Shown: positions 18,888 through 28,779 of the stretch, piece by piece | Numbering within the stretch: the stretch's first letter is position 1 | How the letters are laid out: each line of letters begins with the position of its first letter | Assembly (NCBI RefSeq): GCF_000368865.1 | Contig: NZ_KB849726.1 | Coordinates: forward strand, 603,166-667,165 | Direction: 5' to 3' | From: Acinetobacter bouvetii DSM 14964 = CIP 107468 | GTDB taxonomy: Bacteria > Pseudomonadota > Gammaproteobacteria > Pseudomonadales > Moraxellaceae | DNA length: 64,000 nucleotides | The notes under the pieces: model-generated | Database searches by the model: none | Seen by the model: the letters and a program-made list of their open reading frames with translations, nothing else | What the model was told of the DNA's origin: nothing | Made by a program: the position numbers and the translations under genes

Positions 18888-19568
18888 ATGTGGATATTCC
18901 AGTCGGCGAAGCGGCTTGTATTGAGTTTTGTGTGTGTTGTGATTTTGGTGGGTGTGCTGTTTTGGCTGTACCTGAATATTCAAGCCAGTATGCAAGTGTC
19001 TGCGAGTGAAGCAAAAATTCAACTGTCAGACTCCTTACCGACAAAAATCCAAGTGGGTAATTATTTAGAAACCCAATCCGTTGGGACTCTAGATACACAG
19101 CTGAAAATTGATCAAAAAATCAATCTGCCTTTGACTGGGAAATATTTGGCAAATTTAGAGTTTGAAGTAGAAGTGCCGGTTTCAGTATCTGTTGATTATC
19201 AAACCGAGGTGCTGATTGATCAAAACATGCCGCTGGAGACAACTACGGATTTAATTTATCAAAATAAACTGTTGCCTAAGTTTCCACTCACTTTAGATAT
19301 TCCGATTAAGCTGGCTGTGCCATTTCATTTAAAGCAAGACTATCAGGTTCCAATCAAAATTATGTTTAATGGCTTGGTCTATTTTGAGTTTGATGAGCAA
19401 GTGCGTCTGCATATGCTGCATCAGTTTACGCCGCAGTTAAATTTAAATGACCCAATGACTATGCGCAAAATAGCAAGCTTCAATGCCACCATGTACAACA
19501 CAGAGCGAAGCACGACTGCAAATTTGGAGATGAATATGACTTTGCCCGTGAGGAATATTCATCCATGA
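18888..19568 (+). CDS. Membrane-anchored beta-repeat protein, second of a pair
   Basis: 226 residues; GGAGGGAG lies just upstream of the ATG, giving a strong ribosome site nine bases after the previous stop. It is laid out like its neighbour: an N-terminal membrane helix (LVLSFVCVVILVGVLFWLYL) followed by periplasmic strand repeats (KINLPLTGKYL, VPVSVSVDYQTEV, PLTLDIPIKLAVPFHL, YQVPIKIMF). The C-terminal 50 residues (from LHMLHQFTPQ) are less repetitive. The two products probably work together, perhaps as a hetero-oligomer; this is inferred from shared design and tight spacing. The function is unknown. Confidence 0.72.
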   Translation: MWIFQSAKRLVLSFVCVVILVGVLFWLYLNIQASMQVSASEAKIQLSDSLPTKIQVGNYLETQSVGTLDTQLKIDQKINLPLTGKYLANLEFEVEVPVSVSVDYQTEVLIDQNMPLETTTDLIYQNKLLPKFPLTLDIPIKLAVPFHLKQDYQVPIKIMFNGLVYFEFDEQVRLHMLHQFTPQLNLNDPMTMRKIASFNATMYNTERSTTANLEMNMTLPVRNIHP

Positions 19569-19598
19569 AAAAAACACCGCCAATCATTGGCGGTGTTT
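19568..19598. terminator. Bidirectional terminator between convergent genes
   Basis: AAACACCGCCAAT / ATTGGCGGTGTTT. On the minus strand it is followed by TTTTTT and serves qorB; it also ends the plus-strand pair. Confidence 0.88.
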
Positions 19599-19622
19599 GA
19601 ATCTGAAGATTAAATGGGCGGC

Positions 19623-20474
19623 TTAAAGCGCAGCTTTAATCGCGTCTTGGATGCGGGTGGTCTTACGGCCAATTAACTGTTCTAAGTCTTTGCTGTCGCT
19701 GTACATCGCGCCTTTGGCGGTTTGCACATCGGCATCCACAATCACATCGATCAAGTGTGTAGGGAGGCCGGCTTGAGTTAAGCCTTGATGCAGGTCATCG
19801 GCAGACAGGTTTTGATAAGTGACGGACTTATGCGCCGCTTGACCGATGAATTGAGCCAAATCCGCTTTAGTAAAACTTTCTGAACCTGCCAATTCATAGG
19901 TTTTGTTTTCATGTCCAGCGCTGGCTAAAACTTTGGCAGCCGCTTCTGCATAGTCTTCGCGGGAAGCCGAGCTGATCTTGCCGTCTTGCGATGCGCCATA
20001 CAGCACGCCAGATTCAGCAATCTGCTGCACAGTAGCTAAATAATTATCGCTATACCAGTTGTTGCGTAAGAAGGTATAAGCAAGGCCACTGTCTTGAATC
20101 AGCGCTTCGGTTTCACGGTGTTCTTGCGCTAAGCCGAGTGGGGATGTGTCTGCACGCAGTAAGCTGGTATAGGCAATATAAGGTACGCCAGCCTGTTTGG
20201 CTGCTTCAATCACAGCTTTATGCTGCGGTGTGCGGCGGCCAATTTCATTGGCTGAAATCAGCAGCAGTTTGTCTACGCCTTGCAGAGCGGGAGCAAGCGT
20301 TTCGGGCGCGTCGTAATCAAAGTGGCGCAGTTCAATGCCTTGCTGTTTAAGTGGAGCGGCTTTGGCTTCACTGCGGACTAAGGCAATAATTTGCGAAGCC
20401 GGAACGTCCTTTAACAGTGCTTGAATCACCAATTGACCGAGTTGGCCTGTTGCGCCAGTAATTGCAATTTTCAT
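19623..20474 (-). CDS. qorB: QorB-like NAD(P)H:quinone oxidoreductase (NmrA/atypical SDR)
   Basis: 283 residues with an N-terminal NADP-binding Rossmann motif (IAITGATGQLGQLVI). The central part (ALVRSEAKA, TSLLRAD, YTFLRNNWYSDN) matches the YtfG/QorB group, which reduces quinones with NADPH in the cytoplasm. The divergent HxlR-type gene next door is the same pairing as ytfG-ytfH in E. coli, strengthening the call. A palindrome in the 129-bp shared region is the probable operator. The electrophile sensed in this organism is not known. Confidence 0.88.
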   Translation of the reverse strand: MKIAITGATGQLGQLVIQALLKDVPASQIIALVRSEAKAAPLKQQGIELRHFDYDAPETLAPALQGVDKLLLISANEIGRRTPQHKAVIEAAKQAGVPYIAYTSLLRADTSPLGLAQEHRETEALIQDSGLAYTFLRNNWYSDNYLATVQQIAESGVLYGASQDGKISSASREDYAEAAAKVLASAGHENKTYELAGSESFTKADLAQFIGQAAHKSVTYQNLSADDLHQGLTQAGLPTHLIDVIVDADVQTAKGAMYSDSKDLEQLIGRKTTRIQDAIKAAL

Positions 20475-20545
20475 CGTCTTTCCTCTGGATATGTCTTTAT
20501 GACGTGTCTATAAAATATACTTGATGATTGAATCATAATCTGATA

Positions 20546-20562
20546 ACTTACGAAATGTAAGT
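20546..20562. promoter_or_regulatory. Palindrome in the qorB-HxlR intergenic region
   Basis: ACTTAC-gaaat-GTAAGT is a perfect 6+6 inverted repeat between the divergent genes; GTACGTAC (20561-20568) overlaps its right edge. HxlR proteins bind such dyads as dimers, so this is a candidate operator for both promoters. Confidence 0.55.
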
Positions 20563-20603
20563 ACGTACCAAAAAGTTAGTTTGTTACGAATTGGAGAGAT
20601 TTA

Positions 20604-20981
20604 GTGAGCACATATGCTTCGAGCAAATTATTAGGTCAAGTTTTATCCGCAAACTGTCCTTCACGGGAAATCTTAGAGCACATCACCAGTAAATGGGCTG
20701 TTTTAGTATTGCGCTGCCTGAGCGAAGGGGTGCATCGTTTCAGCGAATTAAAACAGCGTATAGAGGGCATCAGTGAAAAGATGCTGTCACAAACCTTAAA
20801 GACACTGGAGCAGGATGGCTTGATTTTGCGCACCGTATATCCGGTGGTTCCGCCAAAAGTAGAATATCAGCTGACGATTACAGGTTCACAAGCTGCGGAA
20901 AAAGTGATGTATTTAATCAGCTGGATTGAGCAGAATATACCGGACATATTAAGCAATAAAATCAGCAGCAAAAGCGCTTAA
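20604..20981 (+). CDS. HxlR-family winged-helix regulator
   Basis: 125 residues from a GTG start with GGAGAG six bases upstream. HxlR proteins are small winged-helix dimers, several of which sense electrophiles or redox state through an N-terminal Cys. Here the family core (EILEHITSKWAVLVLRCL, RFSELKQRIEGISEKMLSQTL, LEQDGLILRTVYP, VEYQLT) is complete, and a Cys sits at residue 15 (ANCPSREI) where redox sensors of this group have it. It is divergent from qorB and most likely represses it, releasing on oxidation by quinones; the second statement is inference. Confidence 0.9.
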   Translation: MSTYASSKLLGQVLSANCPSREILEHITSKWAVLVLRCLSEGVHRFSELKQRIEGISEKMLSQTLKTLEQDGLILRTVYPVVPPKVEYQLTITGSQAAEKVMYLISWIEQNIPDILSNKISSKSA

Positions 20982-20983
20982 AT

Positions 20984-21288
20984 TTAATGATGGCGCTGTG
21001 CTGAACAGCTGCTGGAGAACAAGGCAAAGATGCGTTGAATGCGCAGAATAGTCTGGTGCAAAGGATTATCAGCGCATTTTCTAAGAGTCAATGGATTAGG
21101 CATTTTCTGTAGGCATTGATTTAGGATTTGCGGCATAGGCCATTGAAAGGCATAGCGCAGCCATGAGCGGATATCGAGTCTTTCAAAGCTGTCTATGGAA
21201 AGCCGCAGATCAGGATATACAGATAAGCAGTATTTTGTTTTTATTCCATTTTTATAGAAAAGGCATCACCGGTTTCGTATTTTGATAT
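20984..21288 (-). pseudogene. Possible gene remnant, open frame without a start
   Basis: The minus strand is open for 101 codons with no ATG near its beginning. Its protein-like stretch reads YCLSVYPDLRLSIDSFERL..., then RSWLRYAFQWPMPQ and RIQRIFALFSSSC, and stops at 20984-20986, three bases past the HxlR stop on the other strand. The amino-acid composition looks coding. I do not recognise the family. It is best read as the C-terminal remnant of a lost gene. Confidence 0.4.
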
Positions 21289-23203
<1,915 letters not shown>

Positions 23204-23232
23204 GCTCTTATTCAAGAGTAACTGAGGACAAG

Positions 23233-24366
23233 ATGATAGAAGCGGTAGATGGGAAGCGGCAGCTTGATGATTGTAAGCGGATTGTAGTTAAGATCGGATC
23301 ATCTTTACTCACAGCAAACGGCAAAGGTTTGGATTTGGACGCTATTTCGCATTGGGCGAAACAGATTGCAAATCTGCATGATGCAGGGCATGAAATTATC
23401 CTTGTATCTTCTGGCGCTGTGGCGGAAGGCATGGTCCGCATGAAGCTGGAAAATCGGCCCGCAGATCTACCCAGTCTTCAAGCGTGCGCAGCCATTGGTC
23501 AAATGGGTTTGATTCAGACGTGGTCGAGTGTTTTGGAAAACCATGGCATCCGTACTGCTCAAGTGCTTCTTACCCATGATGATTTGGCTGACCGCCGCCG
23601 TTATCTGAACTCATGCGACGCCTTGCAGCATTTAATTGACTGGCGGGTGATTCCTGTCATTAATGAAAATGACACAGTTTCGACCGACGAAATCCGTTTT
23701 GGCGATAACGATACTTTGGCTGCGATGGTTGCAGGTCAAGTGCATGCCGATTTGTTGATTATTTTGACAGATCAGCAGGGCATGTTTGATTCGGATCCGC
23801 GCTCTAATCCAAATGCAAAGCTGTTCCATACGGTACGCGCCTTGGATGAAAGCCTGTTTGATATGGCTGGCGGCGGCGGAAAGTTTGGCCGCGGCGGCAT
23901 GCTGACCAAAGTCCGCGCTGCGCGTTTAGCGGCGAAATCAGGCTGTCCTACTCTGATTGCCAGCGGTGAAAGTGATAATGTGCTGTCGCGTTTAATGGGC
24001 GGTGAATTGCTTGGCACCTTGTTTATTACTGACAATGACCGTATGACTGCGCACCAGCAATGGCTGGCGGCGCATTTGCAGACTGCTGGCCGTTTGGTGA
24101 TTGATGATGGCGCTGTTAAAGCGATTAAAGAAAACCACCGCAGCTTGCTGCCCGTTGGCGTGCGCGCCGTTGAAGGGCATTTTGAACGCGGCGATGTTGT
24201 AGAATGCGTAGATACGCAAGGCGGACGTGTAGCAGTGGGCCGTGTCAATTTCAGTTCCCGTTCTGCAGAAATCGTGAAAGGCTTGGCATCCGATAAAGTG
24301 CATCAGGTGTTGGGCGAGGCGCGTTCGCTGGAAATGATTCACCGCAATCATATGGCGATTTACTAA
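23233..24366 (+). CDS. proB: Glutamate 5-kinase
   Basis: 377 residues. ProB phosphorylates glutamate, the first step of proline synthesis, and is feedback-inhibited by proline. The amino-acid kinase domain (about 15-265) shows [31 protein letters not shown] and the K/G-rich loop [14 protein letters not shown]; a PUA domain fills about 285-377. It lies 29 bp behind obgE, so cotranscription is likely; a terminator follows. The partner proA is not in the window. Confidence 0.97.
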   Translation: MIEAVDGKRQLDDCKRIVVKIGSSLLTANGKGLDLDAISHWAKQIANLHDAGHEIILVSSGAVAEGMVRMKLENRPADLPSLQACAAIGQMGLIQTWSSVLENHGIRTAQVLLTHDDLADRRRYLNSCDALQHLIDWRVIPVINENDTVSTDEIRFGDNDTLAAMVAGQVHADLLIILTDQQGMFDSDPRSNPNAKLFHTVRALDESLFDMAGGGGKFGRGGMLTKVRAARLAAKSGCPTLIASGESDNVLSRLMGGELLGTLFITDNDRMTAHQQWLAAHLQTAGRLVIDDGAVKAIKENHRSLLPVGVRAVEGHFERGDVVECVDTQGGRVAVGRVNFSSRSAEIVKGLASDKVHQVLGEARSLEMIHRNHMAIY

Positions 24367-24392
24367 GCATTCTCGATTCAGCTGATGTATAT

Positions 24393-24422
24393 AAAAAATC
24401 CCGCTTTCGAGCGGGATTTTTT
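24393..24422. terminator. Bidirectional terminator between proB and the PAP2 gene
   Basis: AAAATCCCGCT / AGCGGGATTTT with loop tttc-like and T-runs on both strands; the genes converge here. Confidence 0.9.
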
Positions 24423-24428
24423 AATGGT

Positions 24429-25025
24429 CTATTTAATCAAGCCTTTTTCAATCAATGGATGCAGCAGCTTTTGATAAACCGCCATGACCCAAGCCATCAG
24501 CTGTTCTTTATATTTATTCCACAGGCTTTGTCCGGAAGCATTGACCGCAAAGGCCAAGAGGAATGCGCCAATCATATCCACCGGAAAATGCACGCCGACA
24601 TAGACGCGAGACCATGCGACCAGCCAGGCCAGTATTATTAAAAACTTCCCGATTTGACGCTGCTCAGAAAAATAATAAGCAAATGCAATGCTGCTGAAAA
24701 TAGCCATGTGATTGCTTGGAAAGGAGCCTGTAGCGGAGTGTTCAATCAGGGTGCGGCCAACGTCCATGACAAAGGGGCGCGGAGTATTGAAGAAAGCAGA
24801 TGCCATTTCACTGATGGATAATGTGATGCAGGTAAAAATAAACGCTTTTAAAATCTGTTTTTTGATTTGGTAATCGCCGCGCAGCCAGAGCACGGCAAAA
24901 ATCAGCAGCATGACGTAGATTAAATCGTGCGCAATAAAAATCGCATAATGCATCATGAAGGAAGAGGCCTGATCAGGCGCGTTCAAGATATTGAAAAAAT
25001 ATAAATTCAGGCGGTCAATTGACAT
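24429..25025 (-). CDS. PAP2-family membrane phosphatase, probable undecaprenyl-diphosphatase
   Basis: 198 residues with about six membrane helices. The three phosphatase motifs are present: NTPRPF (motif 1, with upstream basic residues), GSFPSNHMAIF (motif 2, catalytic His) and SRVYVGVHFPVD (motif 3, nucleophile His). Such proteins dephosphorylate lipid phosphates; the compact size and SRVYxGxHFPxD form fit the BcrC/YbjG group that recycles undecaprenyl pyrophosphate for wall synthesis. A role on phosphatidylglycerophosphate or lipid A cannot be excluded. It is monocistronic. Confidence 0.85.
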   Translation of the reverse strand: MSIDRLNLYFFNILNAPDQASSFMMHYAIFIAHDLIYVMLLIFAVLWLRGDYQIKKQILKAFIFTCITLSISEMASAFFNTPRPFVMDVGRTLIEHSATGSFPSNHMAIFSSIAFAYYFSEQRQIGKFLIILAWLVAWSRVYVGVHFPVDMIGAFLLAFAVNASGQSLWNKYKEQLMAWVMAVYQKLLHPLIEKGLIK

Positions 25026-25115
25026 GGCAAAAACATGAATACTAATGAAAAATCGAGGGAAACTGTATCAAATAAAAAATGGCGCTATGTAATTTAATGC
25101 AGCAAAACTGAAATA

Positions 25116-25145
25116 AAAAGTCCCGCTTATAAGCGGGACTTTTTA
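25116..25145 (-). terminator. Terminator of the TonB-dependent receptor gene
   Basis: AAAAAGTCCCGCTTATAAGC pairs back on itself into GCGGGACTTTTT; perfect stem, both strands end in five T. Confidence 0.92.
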
Positions 25146-25164
25146 TACATCGAAGAATTGCCGT

Positions 25165-27429
25165 TTAAAAATCGAAAGAGGTTTGCAGGAAGAATGTGCG
25201 CGGCTGGCCAACATATTTTCCGCCAGTACCGTCTGTTGAGCGGGTGTAATATTGTTTATCAAAGACATTTTTGATGCCTGCCGCAACTTTCAAGCCATTC
25301 AGCTGCTGGCTGAAGTCATAGCCTGCGCGTACAGCAAAAGTTGAATAGCCGGCAATATCGCCATATTTGCCATCAGCGGTTTCTTCAGTTTGATAAAAGC
25401 CTGCAGGCAATGATTTATCCGGATTATTTGGCGAATGCTGTTTGGACTGCGCAAACATATCGGCATTAATCGACCATTGATCATACTGATAGCCGACACC
25501 TAAATTGCCGACATGCTGTGAATAAAATGGCAAATCTTTGCCTTCAAATTCGCCAGCTTCTGCAACAGCTTTGGTGTAAGTATAATTGCCGTAGACTTTT
25601 AAGCCTTCCAATGCTTGATACAGGGTGCCGAAATCATAACTGAGGCCCGTTTCAACACCTTTGTGGCTGGTCGCGCCTAAATTGGTCCAAATGCCGTTTC
25701 CAGTACTGTCCCGCTCTAATTGCAGTTCTTTATCAAAGTCTAAATAGAATGCGGTGAGCTCAGCAGTGAGGCCATTGCCTAAATATTTGGTGCCGATTTC
25801 ATAGTTTTTAGATTTTTCAGGATTGAGGCCGTCTAAAGTAGAAACAGCTGCGCCAGTTGTGCTGTTAGTGGTGGCCAGCTGATTGTATTGCTGCGGCCCA
25901 AAAGATACGCCTGCATTGGCAAAGATGTTCCAATTATCATTTGCTTTATACAGAACAGAGAAGCTCGGCAGGAATTCATCGGACTGGATGGATGGGCTGA
26001 CAGATGAGTCGACTTTGCCATTTTTATAGACATTGAAGGTATTGTGGGTATCAATTGATTCGAAACGCAGTCCGGGTGTGATATTCCATTTGCCTAATTC
26101 AAAACGGTTATCGATGTAAAACGCATGGGCTTTTGTACCGCCATCACTGGCAGTCCGCGCTGCAAATGCACCGGGCTGGGCATTTACCGCATAATCAGCA
26201 CGGCCGGCAAGTTCTGAACTTTGCTCATCCATATAGCGGTAGCCGACAGTGACTTCATTCTGTGTATTGCCCAGGCCGTAAGTCCGCGAGTAGCGTGGCT
26301 CTATGGCAAATACTTTATAGTCACGCGGCGCTTCGTCCAGACGCTTGAATGGATTGCCGTTTTTATCTTTTTGGTCAGTCAATAAATTGCTGGTGCGGAA
26401 GGAGTCAATATAATAGCTGAGCAGCTCAAAATTATTGACATCATCTTTATGCGTATAGCGTAAAGAAACATCCGAGCGGCGCCCGCTGAAATAACTGCGC
26501 TGGTTTTTCGACTGATAGGGATTCTCTGCAAAAGCCGCGGCCGTCAAGCCTTCAGGCATTTCACCAAAACCTTCGTAATGATGCAGATTTAAGGCAATCT
26601 GATCTTGCTCTGTAAAGTTATAAGATGATTTCAGCATGACATCATCTATGTCCGTTTTATTGTTGTTTTCACGGTAACCATTGCCTTTGGTGCCTGAATA
26701 CAGCAGCGCTAAACCAAGGCCGTTTTCTAAAGTGCCGCCGACAAATAGGTTCGGGCTAAGCTTAGTTTGATCAGTTCCTGAAGCATATTCTGTGGTCAAG
26801 CCGGCAGAACCCGAAAAATTCTCAGGGATACTGCGGGTCGCAAAGTTAATAATGCCGCCGACGTTTTGAGGTCCAAAGCGTACAGAGCCTGCACCGCGCA
26901 CCACATCAACTGATTCAATATTGCCTAAAGAAACAGGCGCTAAAGACAGCTGCGGTTGGCCGTAAGGCGCAAAGGATAAAGGCACGCCATCCATCAGTAC
27001 GGTAGAGCGCGGCGACAGGCGCGAGGCGAGGCCGCGGACACCAATATTTAAAGAGACATCGCTGCCGCCTGTACCATTGCTTTCTTGAACTTGAACACCT
27101 GGCACTTGGCGCAATGCATCTTTCAGAGAAGTCGATGCCGTTTGCTCTAAGCACTGGCGGTCAACAATGGTTCGCGCACCTGCATGCTGCTGCACTTTTT
27201 CGGCATTGGCATTTTCAAGCCAGTTTCCCTGAGCTTCAATTGTAATGGTTGGCAGCACATTGGCGCTGGCCGCAGCGTCTTCTTCAGCATGGGCTGCGGA
27301 TAAGCCCATTAAGCAAAGACTGACCGCGAGGCTAAGCTGGGAGGCTTTGAAATTTAGATTTTGCAGCAGGAGAGGGCTTAAAAACATCATTGTGTGGTGA
27401 ACGGCTGATTGGAGAGAGGGCCGTATCAT
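25165..27429 (-). CDS. FecA-like TonB-dependent outer-membrane receptor
   Basis: 754 residues from the ATG at 27429; ATGs at 27390/27387 would give a more compact signal sequence ending SAAHA|EED. The plug domain (about 65-185) shows LKDALRQVPGVQVQ, DVSLNIGVRGL and the GxGSVRFGPQNVGG segment characteristic of ferric-citrate/siderophore receptors; the barrel ends in an aromatic (FLQTSFDF). A TonB-box-like TITIEAQ lies near residue 58. A Fur-box match sits 25 bases before the start, so expression should rise under iron limitation. No signalling domain, sigma factor or siderophore genes adjoin it. The exact ferric ligand is unknown; citrate or a carboxylate siderophore is a reasonable guess. Confidence 0.92.
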   Translation of the reverse strand: MIRPSLQSAVHHTMMFLSPLLLQNLNFKASQLSLAVSLCLMGLSAAHAEEDAAASANVLPTITIEAQGNWLENANAEKVQQHAGARTIVDRQCLEQTASTSLKDALRQVPGVQVQESNGTGGSDVSLNIGVRGLASRLSPRSTVLMDGVPLSFAPYGQPQLSLAPVSLGNIESVDVVRGAGSVRFGPQNVGGIINFATRSIPENFSGSAGLTTEYASGTDQTKLSPNLFVGGTLENGLGLALLYSGTKGNGYRENNNKTDIDDVMLKSSYNFTEQDQIALNLHHYEGFGEMPEGLTAAAFAENPYQSKNQRSYFSGRRSDVSLRYTHKDDVNNFELLSYYIDSFRTSNLLTDQKDKNGNPFKRLDEAPRDYKVFAIEPRYSRTYGLGNTQNEVTVGYRYMDEQSSELAGRADYAVNAQPGAFAARTASDGGTKAHAFYIDNRFELGKWNITPGLRFESIDTHNTFNVYKNGKVDSSVSPSIQSDEFLPSFSVLYKANDNWNIFANAGVSFGPQQYNQLATTNSTTGAAVSTLDGLNPEKSKNYEIGTKYLGNGLTAELTAFYLDFDKELQLERDSTGNGIWTNLGATSHKGVETGLSYDFGTLYQALEGLKVYGNYTYTKAVAEAGEFEGKDLPFYSQHVGNLGVGYQYDQWSINADMFAQSKQHSPNNPDKSLPAGFYQTEETADGKYGDIAGYSTFAVRAGYDFSQQLNGLKVAAGIKNVFDKQYYTRSTDGTGGKYVGQPRTFFLQTSFDF

Positions 27430-27453
27430 AGACTTTTGTGATAAAAATATAAA

Positions 27454-27468
27454 TAATAATTATTATCA
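27454..27468 (-). promoter_or_regulatory. Putative Fur box
   Basis: On the minus strand the site reads TGATAAT-A-ATTATTA, a 7-1-7 inverted repeat one base off the canonical TGATAATnATTATCA. It lies about 25 bp upstream of the receptor's first ATG. Confidence 0.8.
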
Positions 27469-27533
27469 GTTATTGCTATTGTCTGACGCAGGTTAATAGA
27501 AATTTCTTCAGGGCAAAGGCTTTTGCGGCGCGT

Positions 27534-27566
27534 AAAAAAGACCGTACATTGGTACGGTCTTTTTTA
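27534..27566 (-). terminator. Terminator of the SIMPL-domain gene
   Basis: AAGACCGTAC / GTACGGTCTT, flanked by A6 and T6. Confidence 0.92.
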
Positions 27567-27584
27567 TCATGTGAATTTAATACT

Positions 27585-28289
27585 TTATTTGAATTGAATC
27601 GTGCCGTTTGCATTTACTGCAATTTTAGATTCTCCGCCTGCCATTTCCTGTTCAGGCATAGCATAATCCGCTGGAGCTGCTTTCATCATCGCCATTCGCG
27701 GAACCGGCTGTCCTCCGTAATTGCTGGCATTCAAATTTAAGTTCACTAAATTGTAGCCAGATTTATTCCATGCCTGCGAAAGTGTTTGAGCCCGCTGCTG
27801 GAAATTTTTTGAAGCTTCAATCATTAATTCACTTTCTACCTTTTTGCGTTGAGCGTCAGATACAGAAAAGTTGATGGATTGAGTCTGGAAATTCTGCTGC
27901 AGTTCGCTGACCAGCTGGCTGGCCGCTTTAAAATCGGTACTTTCTAAACGGATCTCCGCACGGCCGCGCCATTCTTTCAGCTTGCGGCTGTCATTGTCGT
28001 AGATCGGATAGGTTGTTTGCGAGCCGGTTTCAATTTTTACATTTGGGTATTTACGCGCAGTATTCACTGCTTGGGACATCAGCTGATTAATTTGAGCAGC
28101 CAGTTCGGCAGGCTGCTTATTTGATTTCTCTATATACAATACGGCATTCATTTCATCGTTGGACACTTGACGGGCTGCATCCGCTTGAATGTTGACGATA
28201 TTGTAATTCAAGGATTCAGCCTGTTGCGCGAACGCAGGAACACTCAGGGTGGAAGCCAGCAACAGTGCTGATAAGGTCGTTTTTTTCAT
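27585..28289 (-). CDS. Periplasmic SIMPL-domain (DUF541) protein
   Basis: 234 residues with a signal peptide (MKKTTLSALLLASTLSVPAFA|QQ). The SIMPL domain is seen over about 25-200: NIQADAARQVSNDEMNAVLYIE, a YPIYDNDSRKLKEWRGRAEIRLES core and a DAQRKKVESELMIEA helix. Members include E. coli YggE, connected to oxidative-stress defence, but the molecular role is not settled. The C-terminus ends in a beta strand AVNANGTIQFK. It is monocistronic, bounded by a terminator. Confidence 0.88.
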   Translation of the reverse strand: MKKTTLSALLLASTLSVPAFAQQAESLNYNIVNIQADAARQVSNDEMNAVLYIEKSNKQPAELAAQINQLMSQAVNTARKYPNVKIETGSQTTYPIYDNDSRKLKEWRGRAEIRLESTDFKAASQLVSELQQNFQTQSINFSVSDAQRKKVESELMIEASKNFQQRAQTLSQAWNKSGYNLVNLNLNASNYGGQPVPRMAMMKAAPADYAMPEQEMAGGESKIAVNANGTIQFK

Positions 28290-28779
28290 GCTTAAGGCCT
28301 ATTTTTCTGCAAGAACGTCTTTAAAAAATAAAATACTGATTTATGCTCTGCATATATCTTAAGTGCGGATTATGTTGGATTAAAGGAAAATATGTGGCGC
28401 GATTGTAAAATTTCAGGCTCTTTTATATTTTTATGGGAAATAAAAAACCATTTTAAAATATATGGTTAGCTTTTGAATTGATTGAAAATTAAAATAAGCC
28501 CGCATAAGATTTCAAAAAGCATAAAATAAAAGGGTTTTCTTTGAATTGTCACGTTGTAATATGATAATTCAAACTTCGGCTGGTCTTGATCCTTTTTTTC
28601 AATCAGTTTTAGCTATTTTATGATGCAAAACTTGTTTATTTTATTGAAAAAATCTGTATCATCCGCCCTCTAGTCATGACTAACAGAATAGTCGAACTGG
28701 ATCCATAAAGCACCGAGTCAAAGGACCGCAAGTCACCCGACTTATTTCTTTCAACCCATATCAGAGATGGTAATTCGAT
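28290..28779. other. Intergenic region and long leader of dat
   Basis: About 490 bp, AT-rich on the left. From about 28680 to 28779 the composition becomes balanced and includes a small hairpin AAGTC-acccg-type (28730-28743). This may be a structured leader for dat. No coding frame is evident. Confidence 0.4.
28541..28568 (+). promoter_or_regulatory. Candidate sigma-70 promoter of dat-ddc
   Basis: TTGAAT, a 16-bp spacer and GATAAT give a plausible -35/-10 pair. If used, the dat mRNA would carry a leader of about 200 nt. Confidence 0.35.

Noticed and set aside
23772..24248. 158-codon frame antisense to proB
   Set aside because: Ser/Thr/Pro/Arg-rich composition is what the complement of a GC-balanced coding frame gives; proB is certain.
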